From: Pseudomonadota bacterium
GTDB taxonomy: Bacteria; Myxococcota; UBA9042; PHBI01
Length of the DNA stretch: 8,607 bases
Reading direction: 5' to 3'
Assembly (NCBI GenBank): GCA_005772945.1
Contig: SXIE01000199.1
Span: 1 to 8,607 of the forward strand
A model generated the notes under the pieces. It made no database searches, was not told the origin of the DNA, and was given only the letters and a program-made list of their open reading frames with translations. Each line of letters starts with the position of its first letter. Position 1 is the first letter of the stretch. Shown here piece after piece: positions 1-5,504 of the stretch. The translations under genes and the position numbers were made by a program.

Positions 1-1518
1 GAGGCCGATCCGAAGGTCGTCCTGCCGAAACTCTTCGAGGGCATGGCGAAGCTGAGCGGGCAGCCCTTCCTGTCGGCTGCGGACGCGGCGAAGTACCTCG
101 CGGCCGCCCCGGAGCACGTCCGGACGCTGCTCGACAAGAAGATCAAAGAGAATCGCATCACGAACCCCGAGCAGCTCGCGGCGATCCTCTCGCTCAAGCT
201 CGCGCCCGAGAAGCTCGAGATCATCCTCAAGGACAACTGCATCCTCTGCCACGTGGATCCCGAGAGCCAGATGGAGCGGAGCCAGTTCCTCCTAGCGCCG
301 CTGCTTCGGAAACGTTCGGCGCTGCTCAACCTCACCGAGCTCGTCAGTGACGTCCACTTCCGCACGGGTCTCTCGTGCTCGAGCTGCCACGGCGGCACGC
401 CCGACGTGAAGGAGCACAGCGACGACATGAAGACGCGCTGGCCGGGACGCGACACGCGCCAAACGGACCGGAGCTGGATCCCGGATTTCTGCGGTCGCTG
501 CCATTCCGACTCCAACTTCATGCGCAACTACAACCCGGCGCTGCCGACCGATCAGCTCGCGAAGTACCGCGACAGCATGCACGGCCAGAAGCTCTTGAAA
601 GAGAACGACTCGAAGGCCGCCCAGTGCGTGAGCTGCCACGGGGTGCACGGCATCCGCAACGCGGAGAGCAACCTCTCGAAGGTCAACGCCAAGCGCGTCC
701 CCGAGACCTGCGGTTCGTGCCACGCGGACGCCGAGTACATGAAGGGCTACAAGACCCGCGACGGCAGCCCGCTACCGACCGACCAGCTCGAACGCTACAC
801 CAAGAGCGTGCACGGCAAGGCGCTCCTCGAGAAGGGCGACATGGGCGCACCGGCGTGCAACGATTGCCACGGCAATCACGCCGCACAACCACCCGAAGTC
901 GCAAGTGTTTCTCAGGTGTGCCGCACCTGCCACATCACGCAGGCGACGCTCTTCGACGGCAGCAAGCACAAGAAGGCCTTCACCGAGAACGGCTGGCCCG
1001 AGTGCGAGGCCTGCCACACCAAGCACGACATCCAGAAGGGCAGCGATGCCATGCTCGGGGACGAGAACACCGGGCTCTGCACCGACTGTCACTCGAAGTA
1101 CTCGAAAGACAACCCCGACTGCCAGAAGACGGCGGGGCACTTCCGACTGACCATCGCGTCCCTCGTCAAAGAGTTCAAGGAGGGCGCCGAGACCGTCGAG
1201 CACATCGCCACGCGCGGGCAGGACACCGACGACCTCGTCGCGGCACGCGGCGACCTCGAAGAGAGCCTGACCAAGGCGCGCACGGCCATCCACTCGTTCG
1301 ACAAGAGCACCTTCGACGAGGACGGCAGCAAGGCCCACGCTGCGATCGCGAAGACGCAGAAGATCCTCGCGGCGGCCGATGACGAGTTCTCGTTCCGTCA
1401 GAAGGGCGTCGCGGTCTTCATCGGGATCATGTTCGTCTTGGCGCTGGGGATCTACCTGAAGCTCCGCAGCATCGAGGCCAAGCAGCGCGCCGCTGCGGCG
1501 CAGCAGCCGAAGGCCTGA
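1..1518 (+). CDS. Nonaheme (at least) c-type cytochrome with C-terminal membrane anchor, 5'-partial
   Basis: The reading frame is open from base 1 to the TGA at 1516-1518. The first ATG (base 43) has no signal peptide after it, so the true start and export signal lie upstream. Counting residues from base 1, nine CXXCH heme-attachment motifs start at about 80, 126, 164, 209, 237, 286, 307, 335 and 360. Several are followed by a further His (such as CHGVHG and CHGNH), and the segments between them carry S(M/V)HG motifs, whose His residues are plausible distal heme ligands. Residues 1-79 are helical with no heme. After the last heme comes a charged helical segment (about 377-462), then one hydrophobic helix (about 470-488) and a basic tail, which suggests a periplasmic protein with a cytoplasmic C-terminus. 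The likely role is periplasmic electron transfer, possibly to or from the membrane. The family is the cytochrome c3/c7-like multiheme group; the exact partner is not identifiable. It converges on another cytochrome operon. Confidence 0.95.
   Translation, partial: EADPKVVLPKLFEGMAKLSGQPFLSAADAAKYLAAAPEHVRTLLDKKIKENRITNPEQLAAILSLKLAPEKLEIILKDNCILCHVDPESQMERSQFLLAPLLRKRSALLNLTELVSDVHFRTGLSCSSCHGGTPDVKEHSDDMKTRWPGRDTRQTDRSWIPDFCGRCHSDSNFMRNYNPALPTDQLAKYRDSMHGQKLLKENDSKAAQCVSCHGVHGIRNAESNLSKVNAKRVPETCGSCHADAEYMKGYKTRDGSPLPTDQLERYTKSVHGKALLEKGDMGAPACNDCHGNHAAQPPEVASVSQVCRTCHITQATLFDGSKHKKAFTENGWPECEACHTKHDIQKGSDAMLGDENTGLCTDCHSKYSKDNPDCQKTAGHFRLTIASLVKEFKEGAETVEHIATRGQDTDDLVAARGDLEESLTKARTAIHSFDKSTFDEDGSKAHAAIAKTQKILAAADDEFSFRQKGVAVFIGIMFVLALGIYLKLRSIEAKQRAAAAQQPKA
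490..918 (+). repeat. Internal tandem duplication of a diheme unit within the cytochrome
   Basis: Two consecutive units of about 73 and 70 residues share one layout: CG(R/S)CH, then a segment ending in Y, then LPTDQL-x-(K/R)Y, S(M/V)HG, (K/A)LL, and a second heme motif followed by CHG-x-H. The first unit runs from about base 490 to 708 and the second from about 709 to 918. The shared spacing of both hemes and of the LPTDQL and HG motifs indicates duplication of a diheme module rather than chance. A third CXXCH (CRTCH) begins right after the second unit, at the position where another copy would start, which hints at a longer repeat history. Confidence 0.8.
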
Positions 1519-1557
1519 GCCTGAGCGCACCCGCGGCACCCGTTCACCTCGGACCTG

Positions 1558-1602
1558 ACCTGCCACCGAAACGTCCCGACGCTTCGGTGGCAGTCGCGTT
1601 TT
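1558..1602 (+). terminator. Rho-independent terminator of the forward cytochrome gene
   Basis: A perfect 11-bp inverted repeat (CTGCCACCGAA at 1560-1570, TTCGGTGGCAG at 1583-1593) begins about 40 bases after the stop codon. The 12-base interior can pair further (CGT/ACG around CCCG, after one A-C mismatch), and GA/TC can extend the base past a bulged C. A run of four T follows at 1599-1602, five bases after the stem. The T tract is short but typical of GC-rich genomes. The position, just after a gene end in a convergent region, supports the call. Confidence 0.8.
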
Positions 1603-1698
1603 GTGCACGTCTGGCCGCGCCTCGTGCGCGCCCTGCGGGCACTCGCAAGAATGCGCCTCACGGCACTGCACCATCGCGCGGCTACGGGCTGTCTGTCC

Positions 1699-1739
1699 CT
1701 CCCGTCCCAGGGCTCTGGGCTGGGGGGCAGGGTCGGGAG
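1699..1739 (+). other. G-quadruplex-capable G-rich stretch with competing hairpin
   Basis: Between 1710 and 1737 the forward strand carries GGG, GGG, a run of six G, GGG and GGG, separated by loops of 2-4 bases. This satisfies the usual four-tract quadruplex pattern with tracts to spare. The flanks can instead form a hairpin: CTCCCG (1699-1704) pairs with CGGGAG (1734-1739), and CCC (1706-1708) with GGG (1730-1732) after one T-T mismatch. The G-rich strand is the template strand for read-through from the reverse operon, so a fold here could impede polymerase. The motif is seen directly; the function is inferred. Confidence 0.5.
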
Positions 1740-1830
1740 TCGCAGGCCCAGCGCGCCTACTTCGCGCGACAGCGCCTACGTCCGCGGCGGCGGGATCGCA
1801 AGCGGAGCCGCCCGGGCGCGGTGGTCGCCG

Positions 1831-1886
1831 GCCGACGTCCGGCGTGAGCCGCCGACGTCCGGCGTGAGCCGCCGACGTCCGGCGTG
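1831..1886. repeat. 20-bp tandem repeat, 2.8 copies
   Basis: The unit GCCGACGTCCGGCGTGAGCC occurs perfectly at 1831-1850 and 1851-1870, followed by 16 further matching bases at 1871-1886. Within each unit GCCG and CGGC can pair around the five bases ACGTC, giving a small hairpin. The copies are directly adjacent with no spacers, so this is a minisatellite-like array and not CRISPR. It sits between two gene ends and appears non-coding. Copies are identical, so the array is probably recent or prone to slippage. Confidence 0.85.
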
Positions 1887-1910
1887 TGCGGGCCATGGCG
1901 CGGCCCGCAC
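1886..1910 (-). terminator. Hairpin just downstream of the NrfD-type gene, possible terminator
   Basis: GTGCGGGCC (1886-1894) and GGCCCGCAC (1902-1910) form a perfect 9-bp GC-rich stem with a 7-base loop. The stem begins about 17 bases past the TGA of the reverse operon. No T tract follows in the reverse direction, so it is not a classic intrinsic terminator; it could be a weak terminator or an mRNA 3'-end stabiliser. The stem is certain from the sequence; the role is inferred from position. Confidence 0.5.
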
Positions 1911-1927
1911 TCCTGCAAACGCCAAGC

Positions 1928-3124
1928 TCAGGGAGCCGGGGTCGCGCCCAGCGGAACCACGCCCTCGCTCTCCACCGTGGCGGGGGCCGCTTTCGGGAAG
2001 AGCGGCACGACCCAATGAATGAGCCAGAGGATGAGGAACGGCACCGTGAAGATGCTGACGGCGACGAGCAGCCCCTCGTGCGACCAAATGTCAGGGAAGT
2101 AGCTCGTGAAGCCGCGCATCGACTTGGACAAGAGCTGACCGCCGATGACGACGTTCCAGCGCATCAGCAGCACCTGCACAAGCAGCATGAAGGACGCGAC
2201 CCAGACGAGCCGATAGAACCAGCGCGTGGGGATTTTGAAGATCGCGGTGGCGGCCAGTAGGAAGAAAGGTATGACCGCGAACACGAGGAACTGCAGCACG
2301 ACGTAGGGGACGAACAGCTCCTCTTTGACGAGCCGCGCCAGGACCAGCGAGTCCTCGGTCTGCTTGTAGTTGATCGAGAGGATCTCGAGCAGCTCCAGGG
2401 AGACGGCGATGATCATGAAGCCCCAGAGAAAACGGGCGAGGGTGCGCATCGAGCCCTCGTCCACGCTCCAGCGGCGCAGGCGGCTCACCACCATATAATG
2501 GTGAATGACCATCGCGCAGCCCGACACCGCGGCCGAGAAGATGAAGATGACGAACATGAGCGGCGTGTCCCACCAGGGGTTCGCCTTGAGCGATCCGAAA
2601 AGGAACCCGACGTAGCCGGTGAGGAGGCACGCCATCGGGATCCCGACCCCCGAGAGCACTTTGACGATGCGCCGATCGGCGCTCCGGGTGGCGTCCGTCT
2701 CGCGCAGATCGAAGAAGACGAGAGCCTTGCAAACGAACGCGACGAGACCACTCCCCCGGGCCTTGGCGATGAGATCGCCGCGGATGACGAACCAGAGCTG
2801 CACCGCCACGAGCACGAGGAAGAGCAGGTAGATCACCCCGAAGCCGGCCATCGCGGAGGAGAAGTTCGGCGTCGACATGATGCTGAGCGCACGCTCGGGG
2901 TGGCCGAGATGAACGAGCAGCGGGATCGGCGCGAAGAGGAGAAAGACGAACGACAGGGCGAGCGAGAAGCGCGCCACTGGCTGCAAGCTCTTGCGTCCGA
3001 AGAGGTAGTAGAGCGACGACACCACGAACGTGCCCGCCACCAACCCCGAGAGGTACGGATAGAGCACGATCATCACCGACCAGGTGACGTGGATGTCATT
3101 GGGGAAGAGATACTCGGTCGTCAT
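1928..3124 (-). CDS. NrfD/PsrC-family membrane subunit (quinone-interacting)
   Basis: A 398-residue integral membrane protein with about nine hydrophobic helices (roughly residues 12-41, 49-73, 96-115, 157-177, 186-212, 229-249, 271-296, 303-322 and 351-375). Family-type features include HLGHPERA after helix 2 and RWNVVIGGQ plus the following Ser near residues 322-333. NrfD/PsrC proteins bind menaquinone or ubiquinone in the membrane and exchange electrons with a partner FeS subunit; some may move protons. I chose the start at 3124 because GGGAGGT lies 4-5 bases upstream and because ATG overlaps the preceding FeS gene's TGA as ATGA, a coupled junction; an 11-residue upstream extension is possible but unlikely. 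It is the last gene of the cytochrome-FeS-NrfD operon. The short C-terminal tail after helix 9 is Ala/Pro/Val-rich. The family call is firm; the electron-flow direction is unknown. Confidence 0.93.
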   Translation of the reverse strand: MTTEYLFPNDIHVTWSVMIVLYPYLSGLVAGTFVVSSLYYLFGRKSLQPVARFSLALSFVFLLFAPIPLLVHLGHPERALSIMSTPNFSSAMAGFGVIYLLFLVLVAVQLWFVIRGDLIAKARGSGLVAFVCKALVFFDLRETDATRSADRRIVKVLSGVGIPMACLLTGYVGFLFGSLKANPWWDTPLMFVIFIFSAAVSGCAMVIHHYMVVSRLRRWSVDEGSMRTLARFLWGFMIIAVSLELLEILSINYKQTEDSLVLARLVKEELFVPYVVLQFLVFAVIPFFLLAATAIFKIPTRWFYRLVWVASFMLLVQVLLMRWNVVIGGQLLSKSMRGFTSYFPDIWSHEGLLVAVSIFTVPFLILWLIHWVVPLFPKAAPATVESEGVVPLGATPAP

Positions 3125-3873
3125 ATGACCTCCCGATCGAGCCCGATGTAGCGACACTTCGGACGTGTTCCGAGCTCCGGCTTGAGGACGCGCGTGCTGA
3201 TGAGGCGGATGCGGCGCGAGATGGTGCTGTCAGGGTCCTCGAGATCCCCGAAGATGCGGGCTCCCGTCGGGCACGACTCGACACAGGCGGGCTGGAGGCC
3301 CTTGGTGATGCGGTGGTAGCAGAGCGTGCACTTGTCGGCGACGTGGGTCGTCGGGTTGATGAAGCGGCACCCGTACGGGCACGCCTGCACGCAGTAGCCG
3401 CACCCCACGCAGTAATCCGGATCGACCAAGACGACCCCGTCGGGCGTGAGGTAGGTCGCGCCGACCGGACAGACCTGCTCGCACACCGACGACTCGCAGT
3501 GGTTGCAGAGCTTCGGGACGTAGAAGCCCTTTTCGACTTTTCCCTCGCGTTCCGGGTAGTTGTACTCGGGCCCGGTCGGCGCATCGATCGTCACCTCGCC
3601 GTTCTCGGCGATGCGATAGCGCTCGACCCAGGTGCGCACGTAGCCGTCGGGCACGTCGTTTTCGGCGCGGCAAGCGCGCATGCACGAGGTGCAGCCGATG
3701 CAGCGACTCGTGTCGATGAGGTAGCCCCAGCGCTTCTTGCGCGGGCCCCCCTCGGCGCGGGCTGCCGCGCTGATGGGCGGCGCGCTCCACGCCAGGAAGA
3801 CGCCGGCGCCCAGGCCCAGGCGCGCGAGCATCTGACGTCGGTCGAGCCCTTTGCCACCGTTGCCGCCGCTCAT
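3121..3873 (-). CDS. Tat-exported ferredoxin-like protein with four [4Fe-4S] clusters (NrfC/PsrB/DmsB type)
   Basis: A 250-residue protein with a twin-arginine signal: DRRQML at residues 11-16, a hydrophobic stretch to about 30, and an Ala-rich region (APPISAAARA) fitting cleavage near residue 40. Sixteen cysteines form four cluster sets at about 58/61/64/68, 123/126/131/135, 155/158/161/165 and 182/185/197/201, the pattern of NrfC, PsrB, TtrB and DmsB electron-transfer subunits. It should sit on the periplasmic face and relay electrons between the NrfD-type membrane subunit and the multiheme cytochrome of the same operon. The start is set by a strong AAGGAGG seven bases upstream, and its ATG overlaps the cytochrome stop as ATGA. 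Its TGA in turn overlaps the next ATG. No molybdopterin catalytic subunit, the usual partner of this family, is present here. Confidence 0.95.
   Translation of the reverse strand: MSGGNGGKGLDRRQMLARLGLGAGVFLAWSAPPISAAARAEGGPRKKRWGYLIDTSRCIGCTSCMRACRAENDVPDGYVRTWVERYRIAENGEVTIDAPTGPEYNYPEREGKVEKGFYVPKLCNHCESSVCEQVCPVGATYLTPDGVVLVDPDYCVGCGYCVQACPYGCRFINPTTHVADKCTLCYHRITKGLQPACVESCPTGARIFGDLEDPDSTISRRIRLISTRVLKPELGTRPKCRYIGLDREVI
3128..3134 (-). promoter_or_regulatory. Ribosome binding site deciding the NrfD-type start
   Basis: On the reverse strand GGGAGGT lies 3 bases before the ATG at 3124-3122, inside the 3' end of the FeS gene. It supports the inner ATG over the upstream in-frame start at 3157 and fits translational coupling through the ATGA overlap. 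Confidence 0.75.
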
Positions 3874-5264
3874 GGCGAGTCCTCCTTCGTTCCAGGTTTG
3901 GGAGTGGGCCCTTCTTTGTCGTCGGGCGCAGGGGCGGGTGCGGGGGCTTCGCCGTCGGGCTTCTTCTCCGGATCGGCGGCCGCGTCGGGCTTCTTGTCGT
4001 CCGGCTTCGGGTCGTCACCGAAGAGGTCATCGACGTCGACCTTGGGGGCCGGCGGCGCCGGGTAATGCATCGCGGCGCGGTGGCATTCGAGGCAGTTCTG
4101 GCGCTTGTCCTCGTCGTTGTTCTTCATCGCGTCGCGGTGCGCCGGCCACGTGATGACCTTGGGACCGTCGACGCGCTTGTACTCCTGCTTGGCGTGGCAC
4201 ATGAGGCAGAAGGTCGGGTCGGCGTCGCGCACGATGCGCGCCGACGACGACGAGAGCGGGTCGGTCAGGTAGGTGTGGCACGAGCTGCACTCGAGCGCTT
4301 TGTGCGGCGAGCGCGTGAACTCGTCGGCGACCGTCTGGTGGCAGGTCTTGCACTGATACGTCTTCACGTGGTCGGCCGGAATCGGCTTCTCCTCGAACTT
4401 CGCGTCGACGTAGCCGTGACACTCCTGGCAGCGCTGAACCGTCGGGTGGTTGGGCGCGGCGCGCACGTCGCGCTGGAGGAAGAGCGGCTGGTGCGGATCG
4501 TGGCAGCGCACGCAGGCGATCGCCGTCGGGGTGTCGGAGCCGGCGTTCGCCGTGATGGGTGGCAGCTCCTCGCCCGGTCGGGTCGGCACCTTGTCGACCA
4601 CGCCCGTCACGAGCATGTGCTCCTTGCCGACGATCTGCGGGAACGTCGCCGGTCGTGACGGGTCGACCTCGTGGCAACGCAGGCACCACTCGCGCTCTTT
4701 GTGGACCAGCATGCGCGCCTCGGCCGGCACATCCGCGGGCTTGAGGTCCGGCGCCTTGCCCGCCGCGCTCTCGCGGAACGCGACGTGTTTGTTGCCGGGG
4801 CTGTGGCACGTCTCGCAAGGAACGCGCGTGTGCACGTCCTGATCGTGGAGCTTGACCTCGTTCTCGTGGCACGAGGTGCACGCGCTCTCGCCGAGACGCT
4901 TGGGCTCGCGGAGCGTGGCGGCGGCCACCGCGTCACCGCGGTACTTGCCGAATTGCCCGTAGCTCGCGGGCACCATCGGATCGAGCACGAACCCGGCCGC
5001 GCACAGGAAGACGGCGATCACGACGAAGAGGCGCACCACGTGGCCATAGTCGGGTGGGTCGGCGGCGCTGCTCCGGCGACGCAGCGCGCGGTAGGCCATG
5101 ACGGCGAAACCCGTCCCGGCGACCAGGCATCCGATGATGAGGATGATGTTGCGCGGCGGGCCGGGCTGGAAGCGCTCGCGGATGAGGAAACCCGCGGCGA
5201 GGAAAGCCAACAGCGCCACGACGGCCAACGCGAGACCGCGAGCGGTTGAGCGCGGCTCGGACAT
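3870..5264 (-). CDS. Nonaheme c-type cytochrome with three N-terminal membrane helices
   Basis: A 464-residue protein with hydrophobic helices at about 11-28, 39-58 and 76-97. The loop between helices 2 and 3 is arginine-rich (RALRRR), implying a cytoplasmic loop and a periplasmic heme domain. Nine CXXCH motifs start at about residues 129, 150, 194, 251, 279, 305, 326, 353 and 391. Residues 402-464 form a low-complexity tail rich in Pro, Asp, Lys and Ala. The likely role is the periplasmic electron exit (or entry) of a quinone oxidoreductase formed with the FeS and NrfD-type products encoded next, analogous to cytochrome subunits of Cbc4-type complexes. The start at 5264 is chosen because AGGAGGTG stands about 5-7 bases upstream; a longer frame to 5363 gives an unconvincing Arg-rich extension. 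It is first in its operon, and its stop overlaps the FeS start as ATGA. The heme content is certain, the partners inferred. Confidence 0.95.
   Translation of the reverse strand: MSEPRSTARGLALAVVALLAFLAAGFLIRERFQPGPPRNIILIIGCLVAGTGFAVMAYRALRRRSSAADPPDYGHVVRLFVVIAVFLCAAGFVLDPMVPASYGQFGKYRGDAVAAATLREPKRLGESACTSCHENEVKLHDQDVHTRVPCETCHSPGNKHVAFRESAAGKAPDLKPADVPAEARMLVHKEREWCLRCHEVDPSRPATFPQIVGKEHMLVTGVVDKVPTRPGEELPPITANAGSDTPTAIACVRCHDPHQPLFLQRDVRAAPNHPTVQRCQECHGYVDAKFEEKPIPADHVKTYQCKTCHQTVADEFTRSPHKALECSSCHTYLTDPLSSSSARIVRDADPTFCLMCHAKQEYKRVDGPKVITWPAHRDAMKNNDEDKRQNCLECHRAAMHYPAPPAPKVDVDDLFGDDPKPDDKKPDAAADPEKKPDGEAPAPAPAPDDKEGPTPKPGTKEDSP
3881..3888 (-). promoter_or_regulatory. Ribosome binding site of the FeS gene
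   Basis: GAAGGAGG on the reverse strand ends seven bases before the ATG at 3873-3871. It lies within the last codons of the cytochrome gene, so FeS translation can start both independently and by coupling. Confidence 0.75.
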
Positions 5265-5269
5265 GAGAG

Positions 5270-5277
5270 CACCTCCT
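5270..5277 (-). promoter_or_regulatory. Ribosome binding site of the operon cytochrome
   Basis: AGGAGGTG on the reverse strand lies five bases before the ATG at 5264-5262. It selects this start over upstream in-frame ATG codons. A small 5-bp stem (5281-5285 with 5293-5297, 7-base loop) sits immediately upstream and would be in the leader of the mRNA. Confidence 0.75.
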
Positions 5278-5310
5278 GACGGAGTCGACAGCACTCCTGG
5301 GCGGACCCTG

Positions 5311-5326
5311 AGCACGTGGCATGCCA
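5311..5326 (-). promoter_or_regulatory. Possible sigma-54 (-24/-12) promoter of the cytochrome-FeS-NrfD operon
   Basis: The reverse strand reads TGGCATGCCACGTGCT. Compared with the sigma-54 consensus TGGCAC-N5-TTGCW it differs only at the last base of the -24 box and the first base of the -12 box, and the GG-to-GC spacing is exactly ten bases. The predicted transcript would begin near 5300 and have a leader of about 35 bases with a strong ribosome binding site. The first ten bases are also a perfect palindrome (TGGCATGCCA at 5317-5326), so an operator is the alternative reading. No sigma-70-like element stands out in the 240-bp gap. The match is seen; the use by sigma-54 is inferred. Confidence 0.45.
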
Positions 5327-5373
5327 TGCGCGCGCGGTCGCCCCGAGCGCCCGCCAGGCGCACGCGCGCTGGA

Positions 5374-5461
5374 GGTGTGCGAACTCGAAGAGGGCGGTGC
5401 CACGCGTCTGGGCCGACGCGCCGGTCCCTTTGCCCCGCGCGCGCGGCGACAATCGCACACC
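5374..5461. repeat. Widely spaced 9-bp inverted repeat upstream of the cytochrome operon
   Basis: GGTGTGCGA at 5374-5382 is matched by its exact reverse complement TCGCACACC at 5453-5461. The centres are about 79 bases apart and lie roughly 78 and 157 bases upstream of the transcript start predicted from the sigma-54-like element. That is the range where enhancer-binding activators sit. A chance match is possible in such GC-rich DNA. The flanking bases also hold several alternating CG runs. Confidence 0.35.
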
Positions 5462-5504
5462 GTCCGGCGGCCGCGCGCGCGTTCGCGCCGCCTCGCCCAA
5501 GGCG

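Larger units (their letters stand above)
1519..1927. other. Convergent gene-free region
   Basis: These 409 bases lie between the stop of the forward cytochrome gene and the stop of the reverse NrfD-type gene. I see no credible gene: the open frames here are Arg/Pro/Ala-rich and run into neighbouring genes in the wrong phase. The region holds, in order, an intrinsic terminator, a G-rich stretch able to form a quadruplex or a hairpin, a 20-bp tandem repeat, and a perfect 9-bp hairpin next to the NrfD-type stop codon. No tRNA, transposase remnant or attachment site was recognised. Confidence 0.7.

Noticed and set aside
1831..1886. CRISPR array
   Set aside because: The copies are directly adjacent with no spacers, only 20 bp long, and no cas gene is present.
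772..1896. Long reverse open frame of 374 codons opposite the forward cytochrome
   Set aside because: Its product is Arg/Ala/Val/Leu-rich with no domain, and it lies opposite a gene with nine conserved heme motifs. Long antisense frames are expected in GC-rich coding DNA.
3125..3157. Eleven-residue upstream extension of the NrfD-type protein
   Set aside because: The inner ATG has a strong ribosome binding site and an ATGA overlap with the FeS gene, and yields a typical N-terminus; the extension is translated from the FeS gene's 3' end.
5265..5363. 33-residue upstream extension of the operon cytochrome
   Set aside because: The ATG at 5264 has a near-ideal ribosome binding site, the extension is Arg-rich and unlike a signal, and it would run across the promoter candidate.
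5331..5478. Alternating CG runs as a Z-DNA or recombination element
   Set aside because: Short CGCGCG runs recur throughout this window, including within genes; nothing sets these apart from base composition.
5463..5504. Intrinsic terminator after the ABC ATPase gene
   Set aside because: The reverse strand has GC-rich self-complementary CGCG runs, but no stable distinct stem followed by a T tract.
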